Source: Pseudomonas aylmerensis
GTDB lineage: Bacteria; Pseudomonadota; Gammaproteobacteria; Pseudomonadales; Pseudomonadaceae
DNA length: 64,000 bases
Direction: 5' to 3'
NCBI RefSeq assembly: GCF_001702265.1
Contig: NZ_MAUE01000013.1
Coordinates: forward strand, 154,334 to 218,333
Positions 18,013 through 27,418 of this stretch are shown in pieces. Below the pieces are notes generated by a model that ran no database searches, had not been told where the DNA came from, and saw only the letters and a program-made list of their open reading frames with translations. Position 1 is the first letter of the stretch, and each line of letters starts with the position of its first letter. A program made the position numbers and the translations under genes.

Positions 18013-18720
18013 TTATTGCGCCAGCCGCACCTGTTTTTCCAGCTCGATCTTCAAGCCAGGCTCCAGCTTGAGTTGCCGCGCCAGCTCATCGAGGTAGGCC
18101 TTCTCCATGAAATTCTCCTCATCCACCAGCATCACGCTGGCGATGTACATCTCCGCGGCCATTTCCGGGGTGCTGGCGGCGCGGGCCACATCGGCCGGGT
18201 CCAGGGGTTTGTTCAGTTCAGCGTGCAGCCAGCTGTGCAACTCGCGGTCATCGTCCAGCTTGGTGAATTCGCCTTCGATCAGCGCGCGCTCGCGCTCATC
18301 CACATGCCCGTCCGCCTTGGCGGCGGCTACCAGGGCCTTGAGGATGCCCTGGCTGTGTTGCTCGACTTGGGCCGGTGGCAAACGGTCGATGGTTTGCGGT
18401 TCGCCTTGAGGTGCGCTGGCCTGGTTTGCCTGCCAGTTGCCATAGGCTTTATAGGCAATGACGCCCAACGCGGCGAGCCCGCCGTAGGTCAGGGCCTTGC
18501 CGCCGAACTTGCGGGCTTTCTTGTTCCCCAGCAGCAGGCCCATGGCCCCGGCCGCCAGGGCGCCGCCGCCGGCACCGCCGAGCAGACTGCCAAGGCCACC
18601 ACCGCCCAGCAGTCCGCCAAGGGCGCCTTTGTCGTCCGGCTTGCGCTGGCCGCCGGCCTTGTTCTGCAACATGTCCTGGCCAGACTTGAGCATTTGATCG
18701 AGCAATCCACGGGTATTCAT
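18013..18720 (-). CDS. DUF533 / TerB-like inner-membrane protein (YebE type)
   Basis: Protein of 235 residues similar to E. coli YebE. The N-terminal third is Gly-rich (GGLLGGGGLGSLLGGAGGGA) with a hydrophobic segment at about 75-95. The C-terminal half (about 120-230) is an all-helical TerB-like domain with acidic patches (AKADGHVDERERALIEGEF). Cellular role unknown; YebE is an envelope-stress gene in E. coli. Despite the TerB fold there is no tellurite operon here. Confidence 0.8.
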   Translation of the reverse strand: MNTRGLLDQMLKSGQDMLQNKAGGQRKPDDKGALGGLLGGGGLGSLLGGAGGGALAAGAMGLLLGNKKARKFGGKALTYGGLAALGVIAYKAYGNWQANQASAPQGEPQTIDRLPPAQVEQHSQGILKALVAAAKADGHVDERERALIEGEFTKLDDDRELHSWLHAELNKPLDPADVARAASTPEMAAEMYIASVMLVDEENFMEKAYLDELARQLKLEPGLKIELEKQVRLAQ

Positions 18721-18837
18721 TCGCAGCCTCCAGACACTTGGGTTCGTAGGACCAATAGGCTCCCAGCGTAAAACTAAGTGCCAAAAAGCCCCGATCTAGA
18801 GTGCTTCCAGATGTAACGCCACTGCCGTTCGCTTAAA

Positions 18838-18852
18838 TCGATATACACTCGA
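18838..18852. promoter_or_regulatory. Candidate LysR-type operator
   Basis: TCGA-N7-TCGA about 36 bp before the LysR start, in the gap shared with the divergent DUF533 gene. Compatible with a LysR binding half-site pair; unproven. Confidence 0.3.
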
Positions 18853-18888
18853 ATAAATCTATAAAAACACCCCACTGGTAATTCCAGC

Positions 18889-19800
18889 ATGATGACCTTG
18901 CGTCAAATCCGGCATTTCATCGCCGTGGCCGAGACGGGCTCGATCTCCGCCGCCGCGCAAACCGCGTTCATTTCCCAGTCGACCCTGACCCTGGCCATCC
19001 AGCAACTGGAGCAGGAAATCGGCGTCAACCTGTTCAACCGCCACGCCAAGGGCATGACCCTGACCCACCAGGGCCATCAGTTCCTGCGCCAGGCGCACCT
19101 GATTCTTGCCACCGTCGACAACGCCAAGCGCAGCCTGCAGCAGAGCACCGACCAGGTTGCCGGCCAGTTGATCATCGGCGTGACCAGCCTGGTTGCCGGG
19201 TATTACCTTGCCGACCTGCTGACCCGTTTCCAGCGCGCCTATCCGAATGTGGAAATCCGCGTGATGGAGGATGAACGCCCGTACATCGAGCATTTGCTGG
19301 TCAGCGGCGAGATCGATGTGGGAGTGCTGATCCTGTCCAACCTCGAAGACCGCCACGCCCTGCAGACCGAAGTCCTCACCCACTCGCCCCATCGCCTGTG
19401 GCTGCCGGCGCAGCACCCGTTGCTGGAGCACGACAGCATCAACCTGGCCGATGTGGCGCGCGAGCCGTTGATTCAACTGAACGTCGACGAAATGGGCCAC
19501 AACGCCCAACGCCTGTGGACTGCAGCCGCGCTGCAACCACGCGTGACCTTGCGCACCGCTTCCACCGAAGCAGTGCGCAGCCTGGTGGCTGCCGGCCTGG
19601 GAGTGTCGATCCAGCCGGACATGACCTACCGGCCCTGGTCCCTGGAAGGCGACATTATTGAAGCGCGGCCGATTGCCGACCTCAGCCAGACCCTCGATGT
19701 GGGCCTGGCCTGGCGCCGTGGCACCGCGCGCCCGGCGCTGGTGGACCCGTTCCTGACGGTGGCCCGCGAACAGCCGCATCCGCGCAAGCCATCTATTTAA
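18889..19800 (+). CDS. LysR-family regulator of the polyamine region
   Basis: LysR-type activator/repressor of 303 residues. Winged HTH at residues 1-60 (MTLRQIRHFIAVAETGSISA; STLTLAIQQLEQEIGVNLFN) and a substrate-binding effector domain from about 90. It is followed after 102 bp by an aminobutyraldehyde dehydrogenase gene on the same strand, so a polyamine-derived inducer is a reasonable inference. E. coli uses a MocR-type regulator (YdcR) at the equivalent place. Confidence 0.85.
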   Translation: MMTLRQIRHFIAVAETGSISAAAQTAFISQSTLTLAIQQLEQEIGVNLFNRHAKGMTLTHQGHQFLRQAHLILATVDNAKRSLQQSTDQVAGQLIIGVTSLVAGYYLADLLTRFQRAYPNVEIRVMEDERPYIEHLLVSGEIDVGVLILSNLEDRHALQTEVLTHSPHRLWLPAQHPLLEHDSINLADVAREPLIQLNVDEMGHNAQRLWTAAALQPRVTLRTASTEAVRSLVAAGLGVSIQPDMTYRPWSLEGDIIEARPIADLSQTLDVGLAWRRGTARPALVDPFLTVAREQPHPRKPSI

Positions 19801-19802
19801 TC

Positions 19803-19815
19803 GAATGCTGCATTC
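19803..19815. promoter_or_regulatory. Palindrome before patD1
   Basis: GAATGC-T-GCATTC, a perfect 13-bp palindrome directly behind the LysR stop and about 90 bp before the dehydrogenase start. Candidate operator. Confidence 0.3.
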
Positions 19816-19902
19816 AGTATTTAGTATTTGTTGACCTCGCGCCCGACCTCTACTCTCAGCTCATCCATAAGAGAAGGTCAGGCGCCTTGTAAGAGAACGC
19901 CC

Positions 19903-21390
19903 ATGGCCACACAAGAAAAGAGATCGCGAAAAATGTCCGGCGCGCCCACCCCGCTGCTCACTGCGTTGCTGATCGACGGCGAACTGGTCCAGGGCCAGGG
20001 TTTTGTCGAGCCGATCCTCAACCCGGCCACCGGTGAAGTTCTCACCCAGATCGCCGAAGCCAGCACCGAACAGGTCGAAAGCGCCATCCTCGCAGCGCAC
20101 CGCGCGTTTGCCGGCTGGTCGCGGACCACGCCGCAGCAACGCTCGATCATCCTGCTGGGCATCGCCGACGCTATCGAAAAACAAGCCGACTACCTCGCTC
20201 GCCTCGAATCACTCAATTGCGGCAAGCCCCTGCACCTGGCGCGCCAGGATGACTTGAGCGCCACCGTCGATGTGTTCCGCTTCTTCGCCGGGGCCGTGCG
20301 CTGCCAGACCGGCCAGCTCAGCGGCGAATACCTGCCGGGCTACACCAGCATGGTGCGCCGTGACCCGATTGGCGTGGTCGCCTCCATTGCGCCGTGGAAC
20401 TACCCGCTGATGATGGCCGCGTGGAAGATCGCCCCCGCCCTGGCCGCCGGTAATACGCTGGTGTTCAAGCCGTCGGAACATACGCCGCTGTCGATCCTGG
20501 CCCTCGCCCCCGTCCTTAAAGAACTGCTGCCGCGCGGGGTCATCAACATTCTGTGTGGCGGCGGCGAAGGCGTCGGCAGCCATTTGGTCAGCCACCCCAA
20601 GGTGCGCATGGTGTCGCTGACCGGCGATATCGTCACCGGGCAGAAAATTCTGCAAGCCGCATCGAAAACCCTGAAACGCACGCACCTGGAACTGGGCGGC
20701 AAGGCCCCGGTGATCGTCTGCAACGACGCCGACCTGCAAGCCGTGGTCGAAGGCGTGCGTGCCTACGGCTATTACAACGCCGGCCAGGACTGCACCGCGG
20801 CCTGCCGCATCTACGCCCAGGCCGGTATCCACGACAAATTGGTCGCCGAGCTTGGCGCGGCCGTCAGCAGCCTGCGCTTTGCCGGCAAGCGTGATGCCGA
20901 CAACGAACTCGGCCCGCTGATCAGCACGCGCCAGCGTGACCGCGTCGCCAGTTTTGTCGAGCGCGCCCTCGGCCAGCCGCATATCGAGCGGGTCACGGGT
21001 GCCGCCGTACATTCCGGTGCCGGCTTCTATTACCAGCCGACACTCCTCGCCGGTTGCAAACAAAACGATGAGATCGTACAGCGCGAAGTCTTCGGCCCGG
21101 TGGTCACCGTGACCCGCTTCGATGAACTGGAACAGGCAGTGGACTGGGCCAACGACTCCGAATACGGCCTGGCCTCGTCGGTATGGACGCAGAACCTGGA
21201 CAAAGCCATGCAGGTGGCGGCGCGCCTGCAATACGGCTGCACCTGGATCAACAGCCATTTCATGCTGGTCAGCGAAATGCCCCACGGCGGCTTGAAGCGC
21301 TCGGGGTATGGGAAAGATCTGTCCAGCGATTCGCTTCAGGACTACAGCGTGGTGCGGCACATCATGGCTAGACATGGACATCAGCTATAA
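19903..21390 (+). CDS. patD: Gamma-aminobutyraldehyde dehydrogenase, first copy
   Basis: NAD-dependent aldehyde dehydrogenase of 495 residues, of the PatD/YdcW type that oxidises 4-aminobutanal from putrescine/spermidine breakdown to GABA. Visible are [13 protein letters not shown] (NAD site start), [18 protein letters not shown] (catalytic Glu) and [12 protein letters not shown] (catalytic Cys). The ATG at 19903 follows AAGAGA; the later ATG at 19933 lacks a ribosome site. About 20 extra N-terminal residues distinguish it from the second copy at 25875, with which it aligns closely. Confidence 0.85.
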   Translation: MATQEKRSRKMSGAPTPLLTALLIDGELVQGQGFVEPILNPATGEVLTQIAEASTEQVESAILAAHRAFAGWSRTTPQQRSIILLGIADAIEKQADYLARLESLNCGKPLHLARQDDLSATVDVFRFFAGAVRCQTGQLSGEYLPGYTSMVRRDPIGVVASIAPWNYPLMMAAWKIAPALAAGNTLVFKPSEHTPLSILALAPVLKELLPRGVINILCGGGEGVGSHLVSHPKVRMVSLTGDIVTGQKILQAASKTLKRTHLELGGKAPVIVCNDADLQAVVEGVRAYGYYNAGQDCTAACRIYAQAGIHDKLVAELGAAVSSLRFAGKRDADNELGPLISTRQRDRVASFVERALGQPHIERVTGAAVHSGAGFYYQPTLLAGCKQNDEIVQREVFGPVVTVTRFDELEQAVDWANDSEYGLASSVWTQNLDKAMQVAARLQYGCTWINSHFMLVSEMPHGGLKRSGYGKDLSSDSLQDYSVVRHIMARHGHQL

Positions 21391-21396
21391 GCGGCA

Positions 21397-21504
21397 AGCT
21401 GCAAGCTGCAAGTAAAAGCGGATCTGCGTTTGCGTTTGCGTTTGCTTTTGCTTTTGCTTTTGCTTTTGCTTGCGGCTTGCGGCTTGCAGCTTGCGACTTG
21501 CAGC
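21397..21504. repeat. Hexamer microsatellite flanked by inverted AAGCTGC repeats
   Basis: Three TGCGTT units then about four and a half TGCTTT units (21425-21470), flanked on the left by AAGCTGCAAGCTGCAAG and on the right by inverted related GCGGCTTGCAGCTTGC stretches. It lies in the 201-bp gap between patD and the binding-protein gene; apart from an SD before 21592, nothing else is recognised there. Confidence 0.7.
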
Positions 21505-21591
21505 TCAGCCCTTAGAGCTACGCTAAAACAATAATCAACCCGTATACCTGTTTTTACTGCCCCGACCATAATTAAAGAAGAGGGAATCCCC

Positions 21592-22743
21592 ATGTCCGCG
21601 CACAAGACCGCACTGCTCAGTGCCCTGACCACCGCGCTGCTGGCCAGCGCCAGCCTTCAGGCCGCCGAACCGCTGAAAGCGGTGGGGGCAGGTGAAGGCC
21701 AATTGGATATCGTCGCCTGGCCCGGCTATATCGAACGTGGCGAAAGCGACAAGGCCTACGACTGGGTCACCGGTTTCGAGAAGGAAACCGGTTGCAAGGT
21801 CAACGTGAAAACCGCCGCCACCTCTGACGAAATGGTCAGCCTGATGGCCAAGGGCGGTTATGACCTGGTCACCGCATCCGGCGATGCCTCGTTGCGGTTG
21901 ATCGTCGGCAAGCGTGTGCAGCCGATCAACACGGCGTTGATCCCCAACTGGAAAAACCTCGACCCGCGCCTCAAGGATGCGCCGTGGTACGTGGTCGGCC
22001 AGCAAACCTACGGCACCCCGTACCAGTGGGGCCCGAACGTGCTGATGTACAACACCAACGTATTCAAGACCGCGCCCACCAGCTGGAACGTGGTGTTCGA
22101 TGCGCAGAACCTGCCTGACGGCAAGCCGAACAAAGGCCGCGTGCAAGCCTACGACGGTCCGATCTACATCGCCGATGCGGCGCTGTATCTCAAGTCGACC
22201 AAGCCGGAGCTGGGCATCCAGAGCCCTTACGAACTGACCGAAACCCAGTACAAGGCCGTGCTCGAACTGCTGCGCGCCCAGCAGCCGTTGATCCACCGCT
22301 ACTGGCACGACACCACTGTGCAGATGAGCGACTTCAAGAACGAAGGCGTAGTGGCCTCCAGCGCCTGGCCGTATCAGGTCAACGGCCTGGTCAACGAGAA
22401 ACAGCCGATCGCCTCGACCATTCCCAAGGAAGGCGCCACCGGCTGGGCCGACACCACCATGCTGCACACCGAGGCCAAGCACCCCAACTGCGCCTACAAG
22501 TGGATGGACTGGTCGCTGCAGCCGAAGGTCCAGGGCGATGTCGCGGCCTGGTTCGGCTCGCTGCCGGCGGTGCCTGCGGCGTGTAAAGAGAGCGAGCTGC
22601 TCGGCGCCGAAGGCTGCAAGACCAACGGGTTCGACCAGTTCGAAAAGATCGCTTTCTGGAAAACCCCGCAGGCTGAAGGCGGCAAGTTCGTGCCGTACAG
22701 CCGCTGGACCCAGGATTACATCGCGATCATGGGCGGGCGCTAA
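21592..22743 (+). CDS. Polyamine/GABA-type ABC transporter substrate-binding protein (YdcS-like)
   Basis: Periplasmic binding protein of 383 residues in the PotD/PotF/YdcS family. Sec signal peptide about 1-24 (ending LQAA). The mature part opens GQLDIVAWPGYIERGE, with the conserved TYGTPYQWGPNVLMYN hinge region. Downstream genes give ATPase and two permeases, and the order binding protein-ATPase-permease-permease-PatD equals E. coli ydcSTUV-patD. Ligand not certain: putrescine, spermidine or aminobutanal are candidates. Confidence 0.85.
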   Translation: MSAHKTALLSALTTALLASASLQAAEPLKAVGAGEGQLDIVAWPGYIERGESDKAYDWVTGFEKETGCKVNVKTAATSDEMVSLMAKGGYDLVTASGDASLRLIVGKRVQPINTALIPNWKNLDPRLKDAPWYVVGQQTYGTPYQWGPNVLMYNTNVFKTAPTSWNVVFDAQNLPDGKPNKGRVQAYDGPIYIADAALYLKSTKPELGIQSPYELTETQYKAVLELLRAQQPLIHRYWHDTTVQMSDFKNEGVVASSAWPYQVNGLVNEKQPIASTIPKEGATGWADTTMLHTEAKHPNCAYKWMDWSLQPKVQGDVAAWFGSLPAVPAACKESELLGAEGCKTNGFDQFEKIAFWKTPQAEGGKFVPYSRWTQDYIAIMGGR

Positions 22744-22768
22744 GCCCTCCCAGGCGACACCGGCCCCA

Positions 22769-22857
22769 TGTGGGAGCGGGCTTGCTCGCGAAAGCGGACT
22801 TTCAGTTGATTCATCGGTGACTGACACACCGCATTCGCGAGCAAGCCCGCTCCCACA
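22769..22857. repeat. REP pair inside the transporter operon
   Basis: TGTGGGAGCGGGCTTGCTCGCGAA and its inverted copy TTCGCGAGCAAGCCCGCTCCCA with a 45-base spacer, between binding protein and ATPase genes. Such REPs often reduce downstream expression relative to the binding protein. Confidence 0.9.
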
Positions 22858-22950
22858 TTTCGACCGAGTCGCCCTCAACACCGTGTTAATTTTTTCAGAA
22901 GTCCAGGCCGGGCCGCTGCGACGACCCGCGCCTTTTTGGAGCACCGCACC

Positions 22951-23985
22951 ATGACGCTTGCAGTCCAATTCACCCACGTTTCCCGTCAGTTCGGCGAAGT
23001 GAAAGCCGTTGACCGGGTTTCCATCGATATCCAGGACGGCGAGTTCTTTTCCATGCTCGGCCCTTCCGGCTCAGGCAAGACCACATGCCTGCGCCTGATC
23101 GCCGGGTTCGAGCAGCCGAGCGCAGGCTCGATCCGCATTCATGGCGAGGAAGCCGCCGGCTTGCCGCCGTATCAGCGTGACGTCAACACCGTGTTCCAGG
23201 ATTACGCGCTGTTCCCGCATATGAATGTGCGCGACAACGTCGCCTACGGCCTCAAGGTCAAGGGCGTCGGCAAGGCCGAGCGCCTCAACCGCGCCGAAGA
23301 AGCCCTGGGCATGGTCGCCCTCGGCGGCTACGGCGACCGCAAGCCGGTGCAACTCTCCGGCGGCCAGCGCCAACGGGTGGCACTGGCCCGCGCACTGGTC
23401 AATCGCCCGCGTGTGCTGCTGCTCGATGAGCCGCTCGGCGCCCTCGACCTCAAGCTGCGCGAGCAGATGCAAAGCGAGTTGAAGAAGCTGCAACGCCAAC
23501 TCGGCATCACCTTTATCTTCGTGACGCACGATCAGACCGAAGCGCTGTCGATGTCCGACCGGGTGGCGGTGTTCAACAAGGGCCGCATCGAACAGGTCGA
23601 CACCCCGCGCAACCTGTACATGAAGCCGGCCACGTCGTTCGTCGCCGAATTCGTTGGCACCTCCAATGTGCTTCGCGGCGAGCTGGCCCAACGCCTCAGC
23701 GGCACCCCGCAGCCGTTCTCGATCCGCCCGGAACACGTGCGCTTTGCCGAAGGCCCGCTGGGCGTCGGTGAGGTCGAAATCAGCGGCCTGCTGCACGACA
23801 TCCAGTACCAGGGCAGCGCCACCCGCTATGAACTGAAACTGGAAAACGGCCAGGCGCTGAACATCAGCCAGGCGAACAACCAATGGCTGGATATCAGCAG
23901 CGGCCACCAGGTCGGCCAGACCGTCACCGCGCGCTGGGCGCGGGAAGCCATGACCCCGCTGACCGACATCGCAGGCGAGGTGTGA
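22951..23985 (+). CDS. ABC transporter ATPase (YdcT/PotA-like)
   Basis: Nucleotide-binding subunit of 344 residues. Walker A GPSGSGKTT (about 39-47), signature LSGGQRQRVALARAL, Walker B LLLDEPLGALD, switch His in FVTHDQTEALS, and a C-terminal TOBE domain (about 275-340). The ATG at 22951 follows GGAG at a somewhat long spacing of 9-10 bases; a TTG 15 bases upstream is less likely. Stop and next start are 1 bp apart. Confidence 0.92.
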   Translation: MTLAVQFTHVSRQFGEVKAVDRVSIDIQDGEFFSMLGPSGSGKTTCLRLIAGFEQPSAGSIRIHGEEAAGLPPYQRDVNTVFQDYALFPHMNVRDNVAYGLKVKGVGKAERLNRAEEALGMVALGGYGDRKPVQLSGGQRQRVALARALVNRPRVLLLDEPLGALDLKLREQMQSELKKLQRQLGITFIFVTHDQTEALSMSDRVAVFNKGRIEQVDTPRNLYMKPATSFVAEFVGTSNVLRGELAQRLSGTPQPFSIRPEHVRFAEGPLGVGEVEISGLLHDIQYQGSATRYELKLENGQALNISQANNQWLDISSGHQVGQTVTARWAREAMTPLTDIAGEV

Positions 23986-23986
23986 G

Positions 23987-24916
23987 ATGACTTCGGCCCT
24001 TTCCCAACCGCCGATGCGCAGGTTTTCCAACCTGCTGTACCGCAAGCCCAACCTGTACCTGGCAATGCTGCTGGTACCGCCGCTGATCTGGTTCGGCGCG
24101 ATCTACCTGGGCTCACTGCTGACCCTGCTGTGGCAAGGTTTCTATACCTTCGACGACTTCACCATGGCGGTCACGCCGGACCTGACCCTGGCCAACTTCG
24201 CCGCCCTGTTCCAGCCGTCGAACTTCGACATCATCGTGCGCACCCTGAGCATGGCGATCGTGGTGTCGATCGCCAGCGCCATCGTCGCCTTCCCGATCGC
24301 CTACTACATGGCGCGCTACACCACGGGCAAGACCAAGGCGTTCTTCTATATCGCGGTGATGATGCCGATGTGGGCCAGCTATATCGTCAAGGCGTATGCC
24401 TGGACCTTGCTGCTGGCCAAGGGCGGCGTCGCACAGTGGTTCGTGCAGCACCTGGGGCTGGAACCGCTGCTGCAGTTCGTGCTGGGCATTCCCGGCGTGG
24501 GCGGCAGCACCTTGAGCACCTCGCACCTGGGGCGCTTCATGGTGTTCTTGTACATCTGGCTGCCGTTCATGATCCTGCCGATCCAGGCCTCGCTGGAACG
24601 CTTGCCGCCGTCCCTGCTGCAAGCCTCGGCGGATCTCGGGGCCAAGCCGCGCCAAACCTTCATGCAGGTGATTTTGCCGCTGTCGGTGCCGGGCATTGCC
24701 GCCGGTTCGATCTTCACGTTCTCGCTGACCCTGGGCGACTTCATCGTGCCGCAACTGGTGGGCCCGCCGGGCTACTTCGTCGGCGGCATGGTGTACGCCC
24801 AGCAAGGTGCCATCGGCAACATGCCCATGGCCGCCGCGTTCACCCTGGTACCGATCGTGCTGATCGCGGTTTACCTGTCCATCGTCAAACGCCTGGGGGC
24901 CTTCGATGCACTCTGA
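23987..24916 (+). CDS. ABC transporter permease (YdcU/PotB-like)
   Basis: Inner-membrane permease of 309 residues with six predicted helices and the EAA-type cytoplasmic loop ([15 protein letters not shown]) that docks the ATPase. First helix about 25-50. Overlaps the next permease gene by 11 bases, indicating translational coupling. Confidence 0.9.
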   Translation: MTSALSQPPMRRFSNLLYRKPNLYLAMLLVPPLIWFGAIYLGSLLTLLWQGFYTFDDFTMAVTPDLTLANFAALFQPSNFDIIVRTLSMAIVVSIASAIVAFPIAYYMARYTTGKTKAFFYIAVMMPMWASYIVKAYAWTLLLAKGGVAQWFVQHLGLEPLLQFVLGIPGVGGSTLSTSHLGRFMVFLYIWLPFMILPIQASLERLPPSLLQASADLGAKPRQTFMQVILPLSVPGIAAGSIFTFSLTLGDFIVPQLVGPPGYFVGGMVYAQQGAIGNMPMAAAFTLVPIVLIAVYLSIVKRLGAFDAL

Positions 24917-25715
24917 AAAAGCTTCGTGGAGCCTGAAAATAGCGGCTTGGGGCGGGTTGGTTTTCCTGCACTTCCCGATCCTGATCATCTTCCTCTACGC
25001 CTTCAACACCGAAGAAGCCGCGTTCAGCTTTCCGCCCCAGGGCTTTACCCTGAAGTGGTTCAGCGTGGCCTTCGCCCGGCCCGACGTGCTCGAAGCGATC
25101 AAGCTGTCGCTGCAGATCGCGGCCATCGCCACGTTGATCGCCATGGTGCTCGGCACCCTGGCCTCGGCGGCGCTATATCGGCGCGAATTCTTCGGCAAGC
25201 AAGGCGTGTCGCTGATGCTGATCCTGCCGATTGCGCTACCGGGGATCATCACCGGTATCGCACTGCTGGCGACGTTCAAGACGCTGGGCATCGAGCCCGG
25301 GATGTTCACCATCATCGTCGGCCACGCGACCTTCTGCGTGGTGATCGTCTACAACAACGTGATCGCGCGCCTGCGGCGTACTTCCCACAGCCTCATCGAA
25401 GCCTCGATGGACCTGGGTGCCGACGGCTGGCAGACCTTCCGCTACATCATCATGCCCAACCTCGGCTCGGCGCTGCTGGCCGGCGGCATGCTCGCGTTTG
25501 CGCTGTCGTTCGACGAAATCATCGTCACCACCTTCACCGCCGGCCACGAGCGCACCTTGCCGCTGTGGCTGCTCAACCAGCTCAGCCGGCCACGCGATGT
25601 GCCGGTGACCAACGTGGTCGCGATGCTGGTGATGCTGGTGACGATGTTCCCGATTCTCGGTGCCTACTACCTGACGCGCGGCGGTGAAAGCGTGGCCGGG
25701 AGTGGCGGTAAATAA
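24906..25715 (+). CDS. ABC transporter permease (YdcV/PotC-like)
   Basis: Second permease, 269 residues, six helices; EAA loop at [19 protein letters not shown]. Pairs with the upstream permease in a heterodimeric channel. Begins inside the preceding gene; followed after 159 bp containing a REP by the second aminobutyraldehyde dehydrogenase. Confidence 0.9.
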   Translation: MHSEKASWSLKIAAWGGLVFLHFPILIIFLYAFNTEEAAFSFPPQGFTLKWFSVAFARPDVLEAIKLSLQIAAIATLIAMVLGTLASAALYRREFFGKQGVSLMLILPIALPGIITGIALLATFKTLGIEPGMFTIIVGHATFCVVIVYNNVIARLRRTSHSLIEASMDLGADGWQTFRYIIMPNLGSALLAGGMLAFALSFDEIIVTTFTAGHERTLPLWLLNQLSRPRDVPVTNVVAMLVMLVTMFPILGAYYLTRGGESVAGSGGK

Positions 25716-25751
25716 CTGACAACCCATTGCTACTGTTGAAACACGGTCAAT

Positions 25752-25822
25752 GTGGCAGCTGGCGTGCCTGCGATAGCGGTATCAACTCAACCACCGCAAT
25801 CGCAGGCAAGCCAGCTCCCACA
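25752..25822. repeat. REP pair
   Basis: GGCAGCTGGCGTGCCTGCGAT and inverted ATCGCAGGCAAGCCAGCTCCCA in the gap before the second patD. Confidence 0.85.
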
Positions 25823-25874
25823 GTCGAACCGGTTTCTCCAGAGATAGAACTGTCGCTTTGAGGAGGAATTAACC

Positions 25875-27299
25875 ATGCAAACCAAACTGTTGATCAACGG
25901 CCACCTGGTCGAAGGCGAAGGCCCGGCCCAAGCCGTATTCAACCCGGCGCTCGGCCGCGTGCTGGTGGAAATCAAGGAAGCCAGCGAAGCCCAGGTCGAC
26001 GCCGCCGTGCGCGCCGCCGATGCCGCCTTTGAAGGCTGGTCGCAGACCGCACCCAAAGACCGCTCCTTGCTGCTGCTCAAACTGGCGGACGTGATCGAGG
26101 CCCACGGTGAAGAGCTGGCCAAGCTGGAATCGGACAACTGCGGCAAGCCCTACAGCGCCGCACTGAACGATGAGATCCCGGCGATTGCCGACGTGTTCCG
26201 CTTCTTTGCCGGTGCCAGCCGTTGCATGAGCGGGTCGGCTGGCGGCGAATACCTGCCCGGTCACACCTCGATGATCCGTCGCGACCCGGTGGGCGTCATC
26301 GCTTCCATCGCGCCGTGGAACTACCCGCTGATGATGGTCGCCTGGAAAATCGCCCCTGCCCTGGCTGCCGGTAATACCGTGGTGCTCAAGCCGTCGGAAC
26401 AAACCCCGCTGACGGCGTTGCGCATGGTCGAACTGGCCGCCGATATTTTCCCGGCCGGTGTCCTCAACCTGGTGTTCGGGCGTGGTCCGACCGTGGGCAG
26501 CCCGTTGGTGAACCACCCGAAAGTGCGCATGGTGTCGCTGACCGGCTCCATCGCTACCGGCGCGAACATCATCTCCAGCACCGCCGACAGCGTGAAGCGC
26601 ATGCACATGGAGCTGGGCGGCAAGGCCCCGGTGATCATCTTCAACGATGCCGATATCGACGCGGCCGTCGAAGGCATTCGCACCTTCGGCTTCTACAACG
26701 CCGGCCAGGACTGCACCGCGGCGTGCCGCATCTATGCCCAGGCGGATATCTACGATGCGTTTGTCGAGAAGCTCGGCGCGGCAGTCGCCAGCATCCAGTA
26801 CGGCCTGCAGGATGACCCGGCCACCGAGCTCGGCCCGCTGATCACCGCGCAGCACCGCGACCGCGTCGCCGGTTTTGTCGAACGCGCCGTGGCCCAGCCG
26901 CACATCCGCCTGGTGACCGGCGGCAAGGCGGTGGAAGGCAATGGTTTCTTCTTTGAACCGACGGTGCTGGCCGATGCACAGCAGGACGACGAAATCGTGC
27001 GCCGCGAGGTGTTCGGGCCGGTGGTGTCGGTGACTAAATTCACCGATGAAGCGCAGGTGCTCGGCTGGGCCAACGATTCGGACTACGGCCTGGCGTCATC
27101 CGTATGGACCGCCGATGTCGGACGCGCCCATCGCCTGGCCGCGCGTTTGCAATATGGCTGCACCTGGGTCAACACCCACTTCATGCTCGTCAGTGAAATG
27201 CCCCACGGCGGTCAGAAACTGTCCGGGTATGGCAAGGACATGTCCATGTATGGGCTGGAGGACTACACCACCGTACGCCATGTGATGTTCAAGCACTGA
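25875..27299 (+). CDS. patD: Gamma-aminobutyraldehyde dehydrogenase, second copy
   Basis: NAD-dependent aldehyde dehydrogenase, 474 residues, same length as E. coli PatD. Motifs [24 protein letters not shown] and [12 protein letters not shown] mark the active site. SD GAGGAGG sits 9-10 bases before the ATG. It closes the YdcSTUV-like operon, exactly where E. coli patD lies, so this copy is the orthologue by position and the copy at 19903 the extra one. Converts 4-aminobutanal to GABA. Confidence 0.9.
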   Translation: MQTKLLINGHLVEGEGPAQAVFNPALGRVLVEIKEASEAQVDAAVRAADAAFEGWSQTAPKDRSLLLLKLADVIEAHGEELAKLESDNCGKPYSAALNDEIPAIADVFRFFAGASRCMSGSAGGEYLPGHTSMIRRDPVGVIASIAPWNYPLMMVAWKIAPALAAGNTVVLKPSEQTPLTALRMVELAADIFPAGVLNLVFGRGPTVGSPLVNHPKVRMVSLTGSIATGANIISSTADSVKRMHMELGGKAPVIIFNDADIDAAVEGIRTFGFYNAGQDCTAACRIYAQADIYDAFVEKLGAAVASIQYGLQDDPATELGPLITAQHRDRVAGFVERAVAQPHIRLVTGGKAVEGNGFFFEPTVLADAQQDDEIVRREVFGPVVSVTKFTDEAQVLGWANDSDYGLASSVWTADVGRAHRLAARLQYGCTWVNTHFMLVSEMPHGGQKLSGYGKDMSMYGLEDYTTVRHVMFKH

Positions 27300-27308
27300 C
27301 GCTTTACC

Positions 27309-27382
27309 CCTGTGTGCGGGCTTGCCCGCGATGGCGGCGTGTCTGTGCCGACGCTATCGCGAGCAAGCCCGCTCCCACAGGG
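27309..27382. repeat. REP pair
   Basis: TGTGCGGGCTTGCCCGCGAT and inverted ATCGCGAGCAAGCCCGCTCCCACA behind patD. Confidence 0.85.
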
Positions 27383-27418
27383 GACCTCCTCATAACAATA
27401 AATAATTCGTAGGTTCCC

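Noticed and set aside
18013..18720. Tellurite-resistance gene
   Set aside because: Only the TerB-like fold is shared; no other ter genes and the Gly-rich membrane N-terminus is of the YebE type.
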